From contig NZ_JH594596.1 in NCBI RefSeq assembly GCF_000243215.1, positions 1,477,337 through 1,523,303 of the forward strand: a stretch of 45,967 nucleotides of DNA. Direction: 5' to 3'. The position numbers and the translations under genes were made by a program. The stretch comes from Odoribacter laneus YIT 12061 (GTDB taxonomy: Bacteria; Bacteroidota; Bacteroidia; Bacteroidales; Marinifilaceae). This document shows, piece after piece, positions 24,658 to 34,014 of this stretch. The notes beneath the pieces are model-generated. The model was not told the DNA's origin and did not search any database. It was given only the letters and a program-made list of their open reading frames with translations. Numbering within the stretch: position 1 is the stretch's first letter; every line of letters starts with the position of its first letter.

Positions 24658-25254
24658 CTACCGGCCTTTTTTCTTTGCAATAGCTTCTGTCAATTCCGTA
24701 TTGATATCAGTCACAGACTTTTGTGCCGCATTCAGCCTATCCAAAGCTTCGGCATAATTGATATCTTCCCTTAATGCTGCCTCTACTTCTTTTACTCGAG
24801 TTTCAATGACATTTAATTCACCGGTAATCTGAGTGATAGCAGCCCGTCCTTCTTTCCCCCGGGGAGCCTTAGCCAAAAGAGTACGGGTAGCAGCCAAATT
24901 GTCTTTTATTGTAGTCACCATCGTCTCCGCTTCAGTCTTGACAGCTTCTTTCTTAGCGGGAACAGCAGTCGTCACTTTTTCAGCCTGAACAGTCAATGCC
25001 TCTAATTGCGTCTTTACCTCTCCAAAATCTTTCATAAATTTTGAATTCTCAGCTTCGATCTTCTGCATCATTACGTTTAAAGAATCCTCTAAGGCTTTAT
25101 ACTCACTAGCCATATAAATATCGGCCTGAGCATTTTTAGCAGCATCTACTGCCGATTTAGCGGCACGAATACTTTCTTGTGGCATTTTACCACAACCTGA
25201 CGCCAGAATTGCCATCATTACCATGGCAAAAACCAGAAATAATCGGTTTTTCAT
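24658..25254 (-). CDS. Helical lipoprotein with DUF4398-like start
   Basis: 198 residues. Lipoprotein signal with lipobox LASGC (Cys21), then an almost entirely helical, coiled-coil protein rich in Ala, Lys and Glu. The first mature segment AKSAVDAAKNAQADIYMASEYKAL follows the same pattern as DUF4398 proteins and as the N-terminal helical part of the neighbouring L,D-transpeptidase. It is flanked by its own terminator. Likely an abundant outer- or inner-membrane lipoprotein linked to the cell wall (inference); it might be a substrate or partner of the transpeptidases. Confidence 0.82.
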   Translation of the reverse strand: MKNRLFLVFAMVMMAILASGCGKMPQESIRAAKSAVDAAKNAQADIYMASEYKALEDSLNVMMQKIEAENSKFMKDFGEVKTQLEALTVQAEKVTTAVPAKKEAVKTEAETMVTTIKDNLAATRTLLAKAPRGKEGRAAITQITGELNVIETRVKEVEAALREDINYAEALDRLNAAQKSVTDINTELTEAIAKKKGR

Positions 25255-25439
25255 TTTACTTTAATACTTTAATTTTGAATAAATTACTTTCCTCTCAAGC
25301 ACAGCGTGAACTTCACCTACACCCGCAGAAAAGACTATGTAAAACTACAACTTTTTTCAATAGATATTCCCGGAGACCTAAAAATTTATGAAAAATATAG
25401 ACAACAGTTGACCCACCTCAGGCAACCGACCTTATTTCT

Positions 25440-27872
25440 TTAACCGGGATCTACATCACAAATCATACGGAATCCGCTAAATCCTTTTCCTTTTTGCAAG
25501 CCAGCCAGCTCTTGTTTTAAAAAAGCCTTTACTTTAGAAAAAGAAGCCCCCTGTTCAATTTTTATAATAATCTGTAAACGATACATTCCTCCGATTCGTC
25601 CTACTTCCGGGACAGCCGGTCCGCACACTCTTTTTCCCAACTGCTCCCTGAGCCGGGAAGCCAATTGATTGGCCATACTCCGCAAAGCGACAACTTCTTT
25701 GTGACGGATCTCCACCGAAATCAGACGACAAAAAGGAGGGTAGGCAAAATTTTGCCGCTCTTCTGCCAGTTCTGCATAAAATGTGGCATAGTCCTGCCTG
25801 AATAACAGCTTGTAAATCCGATTCTGCAGATCGGCTGTCTGTATGACCACCAGCCCTCTCTGTCCTTTCCGGCCACTCCGCCCGCTAACCTGCATCAACA
25901 TTTCATAGGCCCGCTCTTCTGCCCGGAAATCCGGGAAATTGACCATGCTATCGGCATCCATCACCCCCACTAACTTCACGTTTTCAAAATCCAAACCTTT
26001 GGACACCATCTGAGTCCCCACCAACACCTGGGTCTTCCCCTGTTCAAAATCATCAATAACCGATTGGTACTTGGCTCTGCTATTCATAGCCTCCATATCC
26101 ATACGAGCCACCCGTACCCCCGGAAACAAACGAACCACTTCTTCTTCAATTTTCTCTGTTCCCGGAGTACGTAACCGATAATGTCCTTTTCCGCATTCTC
26201 CACAAAGCTCTTCCGGCTTTTTAATACTTCCGCAATACCGACAACTCAAAATATCCCTTTGTTTGTAATATGTCATACTCACGTCACAATGGTCGCATTT
26301 TAAAGTGGCTCCGCAAGCATCACACTGCATATAAGCTGAATATCCCCTCCTGTTCTGAAATAAAATCACCTGTTTTCCTTCTTCCAATACCTGTTTCATC
26401 TCCCGGTACAAAAGCGGAGAAAAGGACCCTTTCATTTGCTTCTTCCGCCGGTATTCCGCCACATCAGCAAATTGTATTTCAGGCATTAATATATCCCCAT
26501 AACGGGAGGTAAGGCTTACATAACCGTATTTCCCGTTCTTTATATTGTAATACGTTTCAAAAGAAGGGGTAGCAGATCCCAGCAACACCTTAGCCCGGTG
26601 CATTTTAGCCAGCATAATGGCAGCATCCCTGCCCTGGTAACGGGGCGAAGGCTCTTTTTGCTTATAGGAACTGTCGTGTTCCTCATCTACAATAATCAAA
26701 CCTAATTTCTGAAAAGGCAGGAAAACAGAAGAACGTACTCCCAAAACAACCGGATAAGGATCCGTACTACATTGTTTTTTCCATAATTCTGCTCTCACCT
26801 GATCGGGCATACCGGAATGGTAAATTCCAATGGTATCTCCGAATACCCGTCTCAGGCGCTTAATGATCTGCACCGTCAGGGCAATTTCCGGAAGCATATA
26901 CAATACCTGTTTCCCCCGAGCAATATATTCACGTATCAAATGAATATATATCTCCGTTTTACCGGAAGAAGTAACCCCTTGCAGTAAGACACATTCTTTT
27001 ACCCGGAAATGATACTGTATTTGCTGGAATGCTTGCTGCTGAATTACCGATAAAGCATGACAAACCTGCTCTTGCACAGGAACAACATCCAGTCGGCTGA
27101 CAACCCGTTCCTCCTGCGCTAATATGTTTTTATCACACAAAGCCTTTAATATAGCCGCAGAACCACCCCCTTCCGTCAGAAAACGATGTTTTTCCATTTC
27201 CTCCTCTCCCGTTTCTATCCATTTGCATAGCATTTGATATTGAACAGGAGCCCGCTTTAAACGGTCTAACACCCTGTTTAATTCCGCCTCATTAAAATTC
27301 CTCGCCCATTTAATCCATTTTTCTGTTTTCTCTTTAAATGCCTCATCTATAGTTTCTCTCACCTGAAGGTATCCCTTATTCAGCAAAGATTTAACCAATC
27401 TCCACCCATTTCTGATTTTTAAATATTTCTCTGCCTCCCGGAGAGCAGTGTATTCCCCTTTTCTTAAAAAACGAACGAAAGCCTGTTCATTTTCTGTCAG
27501 GTCCGTAAAATCTATATCCTCTTCCGTTAAGGTAATATCGGTAAAACTCTCCAAACGGAAAATAATAGGTAAGGCCGCCCTCAGCACGTCACCGGGTAAA
27601 GCCATGTAATATGCAGCAACCCACTCTAAAAAACGCAAATGAAGAGCTGAAAAAGAAATGTCTTCTTCCGCCAAATCCTCCAAAACCTTCGCCTCATAAC
27701 CGAGCGGTTTTTCCGAATGTACCCGGCACACTAAACCCGTATATTTCTTATTCCCCACAAAAGGCACAATCACAAGCACCCCCTCCCTGATCTTCTCTTC
27801 TAAAATTTCAGGCACAACATAAGTAAATACCCCCTCAACCGCTAAAGGTATAATAACATCGACAAACTTCAC
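25440..27872 (-). CDS. priA: Primosomal protein N' (PriA helicase)
   Basis: 810 residues from the GTG at 27872 (reading MKFVDVIIPLAVEGVFTYVVP, the normal PriA N-terminus); a TTG nine codons earlier is possible. The 3' DNA-binding domain is followed by a superfamily 2 helicase core with Walker A GVTSSGKTEIY, DEEHD (Walker B), the GSATPS and QNRRGYS motifs, and a zinc-binding cluster with eight Cys between about 520 and 565 (CDACG, CDHC, CRYC, CGECG). C-terminal helicase motif VSGRSGRKG. PriA restarts stalled replication forks by loading DnaB. Transcribed after the pfkA terminator in its own unit. Confidence 0.95.
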   Translation of the reverse strand: MKFVDVIIPLAVEGVFTYVVPEILEEKIREGVLVIVPFVGNKKYTGLVCRVHSEKPLGYEAKVLEDLAEEDISFSALHLRFLEWVAAYYMALPGDVLRAALPIIFRLESFTDITLTEEDIDFTDLTENEQAFVRFLRKGEYTALREAEKYLKIRNGWRLVKSLLNKGYLQVRETIDEAFKEKTEKWIKWARNFNEAELNRVLDRLKRAPVQYQMLCKWIETGEEEMEKHRFLTEGGGSAAILKALCDKNILAQEERVVSRLDVVPVQEQVCHALSVIQQQAFQQIQYHFRVKECVLLQGVTSSGKTEIYIHLIREYIARGKQVLYMLPEIALTVQIIKRLRRVFGDTIGIYHSGMPDQVRAELWKKQCSTDPYPVVLGVRSSVFLPFQKLGLIIVDEEHDSSYKQKEPSPRYQGRDAAIMLAKMHRAKVLLGSATPSFETYYNIKNGKYGYVSLTSRYGDILMPEIQFADVAEYRRKKQMKGSFSPLLYREMKQVLEEGKQVILFQNRRGYSAYMQCDACGATLKCDHCDVSMTYYKQRDILSCRYCGSIKKPEELCGECGKGHYRLRTPGTEKIEEEVVRLFPGVRVARMDMEAMNSRAKYQSVIDDFEQGKTQVLVGTQMVSKGLDFENVKLVGVMDADSMVNFPDFRAEERAYEMLMQVSGRSGRKGQRGLVVIQTADLQNRIYKLLFRQDYATFYAELAEERQNFAYPPFCRLISVEIRHKEVVALRSMANQLASRLREQLGKRVCGPAVPEVGRIGGMYRLQIIIKIEQGASFSKVKAFLKQELAGLQKGKGFSGFRMICDVDPG

Positions 27873-28073
27873 AATTATTTCTTTTGATTTTTCTTTCAAG
27901 ATAATGTAAACCGCTTCCTGTATCCCATTTATTCAAATACAATTGAAATGCAGCTTATTCTCTGTAAAAATAAGATTTTTTTCTGACATATAAAAGGAAA
28001 GAATTTCGATAAACGCTTTTCTTCCCGTCACACCCCAATGCGCAAGAACCGGCTTAAACAGGGTTTACGGGTA

Positions 28074-28148
28074 CAAAAACAGCCTGAAAGGCCAAAATAT
28101 TTTCTTCTGATCCGATATACAGAAATTATTTCAGTTCACTTCAGGCTG
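28074..28148 (-). terminator. Terminator-like inverted repeat after pfkA
   Basis: Minus-strand arm CAGCCTGAA (28148-28140) pairs perfectly with TTCAGGCTG (28088-28080), followed by five T residues (28079-28075). The loop is about 50 bases and folds further. It lies 26 bases past the pfkA stop codon, and priA starts 200 bases on. Confidence 0.65.
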
Positions 28149-28173
28149 CCTCTTCCGTCAATAGGTATATCAC

Positions 28174-29157
28174 CTATCGGTTAGACAGAATCTTAACTAA
28201 ATTCAATAATTCCGGATTTAATCCTTTTGAATTCTTTATCGTTTTATTAAACGGAACGTGTACGATTTCTTTGTTCATAATTCCTACCATGATACTCTTC
28301 TGATCGTCCATCAAAGCATCCACAGCAGCTACCCCCAACTGACTGGCTAACACCCGGTCGAAAGCAGAAGGGGAACCTCCTCTTTGCATATGTCCCAATA
28401 CCGATACCCGAATATCATATTCCGGATGAGCCTCTCCCACTTTCTGGGCCACATTATAAGCTCCTCCGGCTTTGTCTCCTTCCGCTACGATCACAATTCC
28501 ACTGGACTGTTTCGGGTCATAGTCTTTCTCCAGAAAATGTTCCAGATCGGTGATATCGGTATCTATTTCCGGCACTAATACAGCTTCCGCACCGGTAGCA
28601 ATAGCCACCCGCAAAGCAATAAAACCAGCATCCCGTCCCATTACTTCCACAAAGAAAAGCCGATTGTGAGCACTGGCTGTATCTTTAATTTTGTCCACCG
28701 CTTCTACTGCTGTATTCACGGCCGTATCGTATCCGATCGTAGAATCTGTTCCGTATAAATCATTATCTATAGTGCCCGGAATACCCACTACCGGAATATC
28801 GTGTTCCTGTATCAATAAACGAGCTCCTGAAAAAGAACCGTCCCCACCGATCACCACCAAGGCATCGATCTTATGCTCGGCTAATTTTGCAGCAGCTTTT
28901 GCTCTTCCCTCTTCTGTCCTGAATTCCGTACTACGAGCCGATTTCAGAATAGTTCCACCCCTTTGGATAATATTGCTTACATCCTGAGATCTCAGACGTT
29001 TGATATCTCCGTTAATCAATCCCTGATACCCTCCGTAAATACCATAGGCTTCACAACCATAAAAAATGGCTGATCTAACCACTGCACGAATAGCAGCATT
29101 CATTCCCGGAGCATCTCCTCCTGATGTAAGTACTCCAATTCTTTTAATTTTTCCCAT
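28174..29157 (-). CDS. pfkA: ATP-dependent 6-phosphofructokinase
   Basis: 327 residues, close to the bacterial PfkA length. It shows GVLTSGGDAPGMNAAIRAVVR at the start, the ATP site GGDGSF, the catalytic PGTIDND, FVEVMGRDAGFIAL for substrate binding, and LGHMQRGG near the C-terminus. Phosphorylates fructose 6-phosphate in glycolysis; Gly at the GGDGS site suggests ATP rather than pyrophosphate as donor. It follows ispH by 61 bases and ends in a terminator, the last gene of the cmk-ispH-pfkA group. Confidence 0.96.
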   Translation of the reverse strand: MGKIKRIGVLTSGGDAPGMNAAIRAVVRSAIFYGCEAYGIYGGYQGLINGDIKRLRSQDVSNIIQRGGTILKSARSTEFRTEEGRAKAAAKLAEHKIDALVVIGGDGSFSGARLLIQEHDIPVVGIPGTIDNDLYGTDSTIGYDTAVNTAVEAVDKIKDTASAHNRLFFVEVMGRDAGFIALRVAIATGAEAVLVPEIDTDITDLEHFLEKDYDPKQSSGIVIVAEGDKAGGAYNVAQKVGEAHPEYDIRVSVLGHMQRGGSPSAFDRVLASQLGVAAVDALMDDQKSIMVGIMNKEIVHVPFNKTIKNSKGLNPELLNLVKILSNR

Positions 29158-29218
29158 AATATAAAATTTATTGCTTTTCCTATATAGTATAAATATCTTT
29201 CCGATCTTTTATCAATCT

Positions 29219-30067
29219 TTATTTTTCTAAAATCCGATCCCGGATTTCTTCGGTCACCCATAAAGGGGTCGAAGTAGCTCCGCTGATGCCTACACTATTT
29301 ACCCCTTCAAACATTTCAGCCGACAATTCTTCCGCACTTTCGACAAAATAAGTTCTGGGATTTACTTCTTTACATACCGTATATAATTGTTTCCCATTGG
29401 AACTTTTTTTTCCGCTTACAAAAATAATAACATCGTGCATCCTTGCAAAATCCCTCAATTGAGGAATACGATTGGCCACTTTACGACAAATTGTATCATA
29501 TACCGTCACCCGCTTTCCTCCCCTCTGACGTATCAAAGCCGAAATCGCCCGAAACCCGTCCAGGCTTTTCGTCGTCTGGGAAAAAACCACCACCGGCTTT
29601 GTAAAATCGATCTGTCTTAAATCGTCTTCGTTCTCCACGACCAACGCTTCTCCACAGGTCTGCCCCACTAAGCCAATGACCTCGGCATGCCCGCGCTTTC
29701 CATAAATGACAATCTGTCCTCCCTCTCCTCTTATCGCCTCATACGCCTCCCGGATCCGACGCTGTAAATTCAAAACGACGGGACAAGAAGCATCTACGAC
29801 TTCCACCCCATTTTTCCGTGCTATTTCATAAGAAGAAGGAGGTTCTCCGTGAGCCCGGAAAAGTACCCGGCAATTCTTCAATTCCGTGAATTCTTTATGC
29901 TCTATGGTCTCTAATCCCTTCTTTTGCAAACGCTCCATCTCCAGATTATTGTGCACGATGTCTCCGATACAATACAGCTTCCCCCGCTGAAGTTCTTCTT
30001 CCGCCTTACGGATGGCATTCACAACTCCCGTGCAAAAACCCGATTTTTTATCAATTTCAACCTGCAT
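29219..30067 (-). CDS. ispH: 4-Hydroxy-3-methylbut-2-enyl diphosphate reductase
   Basis: 282 residues from the ATG at 30067, which puts the first iron-sulfur Cys at position 12 (SGFCTGV) as in E. coli; a TTG nine bases earlier is less likely. The other two cluster ligands are in DASCPVV and DTICRKVANR, and FRAHGEPP, FSQTTKS and SGATSTPLW are also conserved. IspH makes isopentenyl and dimethylallyl diphosphate in the last step of the non-mevalonate pathway and uses a [4Fe-4S] cluster. Starts 36 bases after cmk, in one operon with cmk and pfkA. Confidence 0.96.
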   Translation of the reverse strand: MQVEIDKKSGFCTGVVNAIRKAEEELQRGKLYCIGDIVHNNLEMERLQKKGLETIEHKEFTELKNCRVLFRAHGEPPSSYEIARKNGVEVVDASCPVVLNLQRRIREAYEAIRGEGGQIVIYGKRGHAEVIGLVGQTCGEALVVENEDDLRQIDFTKPVVVFSQTTKSLDGFRAISALIRQRGGKRVTVYDTICRKVANRIPQLRDFARMHDVIIFVSGKKSSNGKQLYTVCKEVNPRTYFVESAEELSAEMFEGVNSVGISGATSTPLWVTEEIRDRILEK

Positions 30068-30103
30068 ATCAATCAATACGGATAGGAACAGTTTACCCTC
30101 TGT

Positions 30104-30802
30104 CTACCCTCTCCTTTTTTCCTCTATTTTCTCCAGCATAACCTGAACTTCCTCCTCTATAGTCATCTCACTGTTATCAATCAACAACGCATCCGCTGTT
30201 TTCACCAAAGGCCCCTCGGCACGGTGCTCATCTAGATAGTCCCGCTTTCTCACATTTTCCTCCACTTCCGCATACTCCACTTTTTCTCCCTTTTCCAAAA
30301 GCTCTTTGTATCTACGCATAGCCCTTACCTCCGGAGAAGCCGTCATAAAAAATTTCACGTCTGCATGTGGAAACACTACGCTACCGATATCCCGCCCATC
30401 CATGACGATTCCCCCCGCTTTACCCATTTCCCTTTGCTGCTCTACTAAAAATTTGCGGACAAAACCGATACGGGCAATCAAACTGACCTTACCCGATACT
30501 TCCATCGTCCGGATTTGTTCCTCTATATACTCCCCGTTCAAATAAGTCTCATAACGTCTGTCTGCCGGATTATAACGGAAATCGATATGTATTTCCGAAA
30601 GACAATTTTTTAATTTTTCCTCTTCCACTTTTTCCCCCACAATGAAACCTTTTCTAAGGGCTTCAAGCGTAACGGCTCTATACATAGCCCCCGTATCGAT
30701 ATAAGTATACCCTAAACGTGAAGCCAGTAATTTAGCGACAGTGCTTTTCCCCGTTGACGAATGTCCGTCTACCGCAATAATCAGAGTTTTACATTTTTCC
30801 AT
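30104..30802 (-). CDS. cmk: Cytidylate kinase
   Basis: 232 residues with P-loop DGHSSTGKSTVAKLLA at about 12-27, YIDTGAMYRAVTLEAL, the nucleotide-binding DGRDIGSVVFP and the basic lid motif KRDYLDEHRAEGPL. It phosphorylates CMP and dCMP. First gene of the cmk-ispH-pfkA operon. A TATCTTTG promoter box ends only seven bases before the ATG, so the transcript may begin at or near the start codon. Divergent from the M3 peptidase gene. Confidence 0.96.
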   Translation of the reverse strand: MEKCKTLIIAVDGHSSTGKSTVAKLLASRLGYTYIDTGAMYRAVTLEALRKGFIVGEKVEEEKLKNCLSEIHIDFRYNPADRRYETYLNGEYIEEQIRTMEVSGKVSLIARIGFVRKFLVEQQREMGKAGGIVMDGRDIGSVVFPHADVKFFMTASPEVRAMRRYKELLEKGEKVEYAEVEENVRKRDYLDEHRAEGPLVKTADALLIDNSEMTIEEEVQVMLEKIEEKRRG

Positions 30803-30809
30803 AGCTTTG

Positions 30810-30817
30810 CAAAGATA
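30810..30817 (-). promoter_or_regulatory. -7 element of cmk
   Basis: TATCTTTG on the minus strand (30817-30810) is a perfect TAnnTTTG box. The position 19 bases upstream reads AAAC, so there is no clear -33 box. Its last base lies seven bases from the A of the cmk ATG, implying a very short or absent leader. Confidence 0.5.
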
Positions 30818-30959
30818 TAATATTTTTAATTAACTCGTTTCACTCCATTTAGGAATAGAATTAAATTTTATGCAAACGTTTTTCAAAAAATTTATACCCT
30901 TTTTCAAAAATATTCCGGAATGAGCTAAAAGTTTATTTCCCGTTTCAGGATTAAAATGT

Positions 30960-30967
30960 TAAATTCG
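30960..30967 (+). promoter_or_regulatory. Candidate -7 element of the M3 peptidase gene
   Basis: TAAATTCG, seven of eight matches to TAnnTTTG, lies 44 bases before the ATG at 31012. No good TTTG at the expected distance, so confidence is low. Confidence 0.4.
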
Positions 30968-31011
30968 CAACCACAGTGAATCATTTCCGTTTATCTAAAA
31001 CATTACCTAAT

Positions 31012-33102
31012 ATGAATAAAAAAATTTATATGGCAGCCTTTCTATTGATGAGTGTATCTTGCAGCAAACAGGAAAAAAATCCCTTGCTGGAAGATTTTAA
31101 CACTCCCCACGCAACACCCCCTTTCGAACAGATTCAGACAAAAGATTACCTTCCGGCTTTCGATCAGGCTATCGCAGCAGCCCAGCAAGAAATCCAGAGC
31201 CTCGCAAACTCTTCAGACGAACCCGATTTTGAAAATACAATCGTAGCCCTGGATGCCGCCGGCGAAAAATTAAATACCATCAGCGCTATCTTTTTTAACC
31301 TCAATTCGGCCCATACAAATGCTGAAATGCAAAAAATAGCCCAAGAAGTTTCCCCTAAATTGACGGAATTCGGAAACAGTATTTATATGAATCCCCAACT
31401 CTTCAAGCGGGTAAAATATGTATACGATAAGCGGGAACAACTTTCCCTACTGCCAGAACAATCCACCCTTTTAGATAAAACCTGGAAATCTTTCGTAAAC
31501 GGAGGAGCAAACTTAGAAGGTGAGGCCAAGGAAAGGTTCAAGGAAATCAGCATAGAACTTTCCAAACTAAGTCTCCAGTTTGAAGAGAACGTATTGGCAG
31601 AAACCAACGACTTCGAACTTCACCTTACTGCAGAAGAAGATCTGTCCGGTTTACCGGAAGGAGTTCGGGAAGCCGCCGCTCTGAGCGCTAAAGAAAATGG
31701 AAAAACAGGCTGGATTTTTACGCTGCACGCTCCCAGTTACGGTCCCTTTATGAAATATGCCGACAACCGGGAATTACGGGAGAAAATGTATCGTGCATAT
31801 AATTCCCGGGGTAACCACGACAATGCACACAATAATAGTGAAATTATCCGGCAGATAACCGCTCTCCGTTTAGAAAAAGCTAAGATTATGGGGTATGAAA
31901 CATTTGCCGACTATGTACTTACCAACCGAATGGCCGAATCTCCGGCAGAAGTAAACGATTTTCTCGCCCAACTGCTCCAAGCTTCCCACCCCTTTGCCCT
32001 GCAAGAGAAAAAAGAAGTGGAAGATTTTGCCCGCTCCCTGGGTTTTAAAGAGGAACTCCAACGCTGGGACTGGAGCTATTATTCCAATAAACTGAAACAG
32101 GAAAAGTATGCCCTGGACGACGAAATGCTCAAACCTTATTTTAAATTAGAAAATGTCCAAAAAGGTATTTTTGACTTGGCACATACCCTCTACGGACTGC
32201 AATTTAAAGAAGTAAATAATATTCCGAAGTATCATCCCGATGTCAAAACATTCGAAGTGTACGACCGGGACAATTCGTTTCTGGCCGTTTTATATGTCGA
32301 CTTTTTCCCTCGTCCCAGCAAAAGCGGAGGAGCTTGGATGACCGAATACCAAACCCAACACATCCGGAACGGAGAAGACATACGCCCACAAGTCTCCCTC
32401 GTCATGAATTTCACCCGGCCGACAGAAAATAAACCTTCTTTGCTTTCCTTCGATGAAGTGACAACTTTTTTGCACGAATTCGGACATTCCCTGCACGGCA
32501 TGTTGTCGCAAAACACCTATAATGCCACTGCCGGTACAAGCGTATACAGGGACTTCGTAGAACTTCCCTCCCAGATTATGGAAAATTGGGCACTGGAAAA
32601 AGAATGGCTGGATACATGGGCTGTGCATTACCAAACCGGAGAAAAGATTCCGGCTGAATATATTGAAAAAATACGCCGGGCCGCTAATTTCCAAAGCGGA
32701 TATCTGAGCGACCGCCAGCTGAGTTTCGGCATCATCGATATGGACTGGCATAGTATTACTCACCCCCTGAAAGATTCCATTGTGGACTTTGAAAGAAAAG
32801 CTATGCAACCCACCGAAATTTTTCCCGCAGTAGAAGGAACTTGTTTCTCCACGGCTTTCGGACATATTTTCGGAGGCGGATACGCTGCCGGATATTACAG
32901 TTATAAATGGGCAGAAGTATTGGATGCCGACGCCTTCTCGGCTTTTCAGGAAAATGGGATTTTCGATCCGGTCACAGCCGAATCTTTCCGAAAAAATATA
33001 CTCGAAAAAGGAGGTTCAGAACATCCTATGACGCTCTACGTTCGCTTCCGCGGCCATAAACCGACGATAGACGCCTTGCTCAAAAGAAGCGGGTTAAGAT
33101 AG
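31012..33102 (+). CDS. M3-family oligopeptidase (Dcp/OpdA-like), lipoprotein
   Basis: 696 residues from the ATG at 31012; an earlier GTG at 30976 would only add a tail before the signal peptide. The N-terminus has a lipoprotein signal with SVSC (Cys17). The zinc motif HEFGH is at 488-492 (FLHEFGHSLHGM), followed by the family's E and Y residues. Length and the upstream PSYGPFMKYADNRELREKMYRAY block match peptidyl-dipeptidase Dcp and oligopeptidase A. It would cut short peptides in the periplasm or at the outer membrane. Stands alone between two minus-strand units. Confidence 0.93.
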   Translation: MNKKIYMAAFLLMSVSCSKQEKNPLLEDFNTPHATPPFEQIQTKDYLPAFDQAIAAAQQEIQSLANSSDEPDFENTIVALDAAGEKLNTISAIFFNLNSAHTNAEMQKIAQEVSPKLTEFGNSIYMNPQLFKRVKYVYDKREQLSLLPEQSTLLDKTWKSFVNGGANLEGEAKERFKEISIELSKLSLQFEENVLAETNDFELHLTAEEDLSGLPEGVREAAALSAKENGKTGWIFTLHAPSYGPFMKYADNRELREKMYRAYNSRGNHDNAHNNSEIIRQITALRLEKAKIMGYETFADYVLTNRMAESPAEVNDFLAQLLQASHPFALQEKKEVEDFARSLGFKEELQRWDWSYYSNKLKQEKYALDDEMLKPYFKLENVQKGIFDLAHTLYGLQFKEVNNIPKYHPDVKTFEVYDRDNSFLAVLYVDFFPRPSKSGGAWMTEYQTQHIRNGEDIRPQVSLVMNFTRPTENKPSLLSFDEVTTFLHEFGHSLHGMLSQNTYNATAGTSVYRDFVELPSQIMENWALEKEWLDTWAVHYQTGEKIPAEYIEKIRRAANFQSGYLSDRQLSFGIIDMDWHSITHPLKDSIVDFERKAMQPTEIFPAVEGTCFSTAFGHIFGGGYAAGYYSYKWAEVLDADAFSAFQENGIFDPVTAESFRKNILEKGGSEHPMTLYVRFRGHKPTIDALLKRSGLR

Positions 33103-33135
33103 AAAATAGATTCAACGATAACCCGCTCCGTTCGT

Positions 33136-33915
33136 TTAAATCCAGCATTCCGGTTCCCGCCGGGTGCTGAATTTTTCAAACAACATAGCCGTATAAGGCG
33201 TATCAAAAACCCGGGCTTCTAGCGGACATTCTTTGACACAAGCACAACATTTAATACAACGTTCCGCCAGACTACGCGGGATATCTCCTTCTATGGCTGC
33301 AGTAGGACACACTTTTGCACAAATTCCGCAACGGATACAAAGTTCCTCCCGGGTAATCGGAGCAATAAGCGTTTTCGTCCCTTTTTCTTTATAAGGGAAA
33401 TGTCCCGGTATTTTCAATTCCCCGGCCTCCTCCAAACTTACCAGCCTTTCTAACTTTTTCTTTACCTTCTTTCCAAACGCCAACGCCTCCGCTTTATCCT
33501 CAGTATCGGGGCGTCCAGCAGCAATAGGCATCCCCCTCCGGCTATAAGAATGCTCCCCGATAAAAGCAGCCCCTGCCACCGATACAAATCCCCTTTCTTT
33601 CATAAAATCGGATAATTCCAAAAGCGCATCTTCATAATCGCGGTTTCCATATACGACAACTGATACAACAGCAGCATTCTCCCCCCGGATTTGCCCCAAT
33701 CGCTCCAAAGCAGTCTCCGCTACCCGCCCACCATACACCGGTACTCCAACGATCACCAAAGCCTCTTTTATCACCCTTTCTCTCTCCTGAGCCGGAAAGG
33801 TTAAATCGATCTCTTCCCATGCTCCTGCTTCATAGCCTTTCACTATCGCCTCTACCACTTTCTTGGAAGTGTGGGTGGGCGAAAAATAAATCCCATATAT
33901 TTTCCGGTATTCCAT
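33136..33915 (-). CDS. EFR1-type flavodoxin-ferredoxin fusion
   Basis: 259 residues from the ATG at 33915. The N-terminal half is flavodoxin-like: GIYFSPTHTSKKVVEAI near 7-23 forms the FMN phosphate loop, and PVYGGRVAETALERL follows. The C-terminal part has two 4Fe-4S ferredoxin motifs, CIRCGICAKVCP and CIKCCACVKECP. Proteins of this EFR1 layout transfer electrons between flavin and iron-sulfur centres in anaerobes, with unknown partners. Divergent from the MATE gene, with a TACCTTTG box (33956-33949) upstream. Confidence 0.9.
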   Translation of the reverse strand: MEYRKIYGIYFSPTHTSKKVVEAIVKGYEAGAWEEIDLTFPAQERERVIKEALVIVGVPVYGGRVAETALERLGQIRGENAAVVSVVVYGNRDYEDALLELSDFMKERGFVSVAGAAFIGEHSYSRRGMPIAAGRPDTEDKAEALAFGKKVKKKLERLVSLEEAGELKIPGHFPYKEKGTKTLIAPITREELCIRCGICAKVCPTAAIEGDIPRSLAERCIKCCACVKECPLEARVFDTPYTAMLFEKFSTRREPECWI

Positions 33916-33948
33916 CTTCAATTCAATTTATTAGAATGAAATTACAAA

Positions 33949-33956
33949 CAAAGGTA
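33949..33956 (-). promoter_or_regulatory. Candidate -7 element of the EFR1 gene
   Basis: TACCTTTG on the minus strand matches TAnnTTTG exactly, 34 bases before the ATG at 33915. No convincing -33 box. Confidence 0.4.
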
Positions 33957-33977
33957 AATAAAAAACGATAAAATTTG

Positions 33978-33985
33978 TAAATTTG
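33978..33985 (+). promoter_or_regulatory. Candidate -7 element of the MATE gene
   Basis: TAAATTTG matches TAnnTTTG exactly, 30 bases before the ATG at 34015. No TTTG at 19 bases. It lies back to back with the EFR1 box. Confidence 0.4.
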
Positions 33986-34014
33986 TCGTTTATTACATCA
34001 TCCGAAACAACAAT

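Noticed and set aside
30976-31011. GTG start upstream of the M3 peptidase
   Set aside because: The ATG at 31012 directly precedes the lipoprotein signal, and the candidate -7 box at 30960-30967 would leave the GTG at the transcript start.
33978-33985. Possibility that the divergent EFR1/MATE promoters form a regulator operator
   Set aside because: Only AT-rich direct repeats are visible and no palindromic operator is seen.
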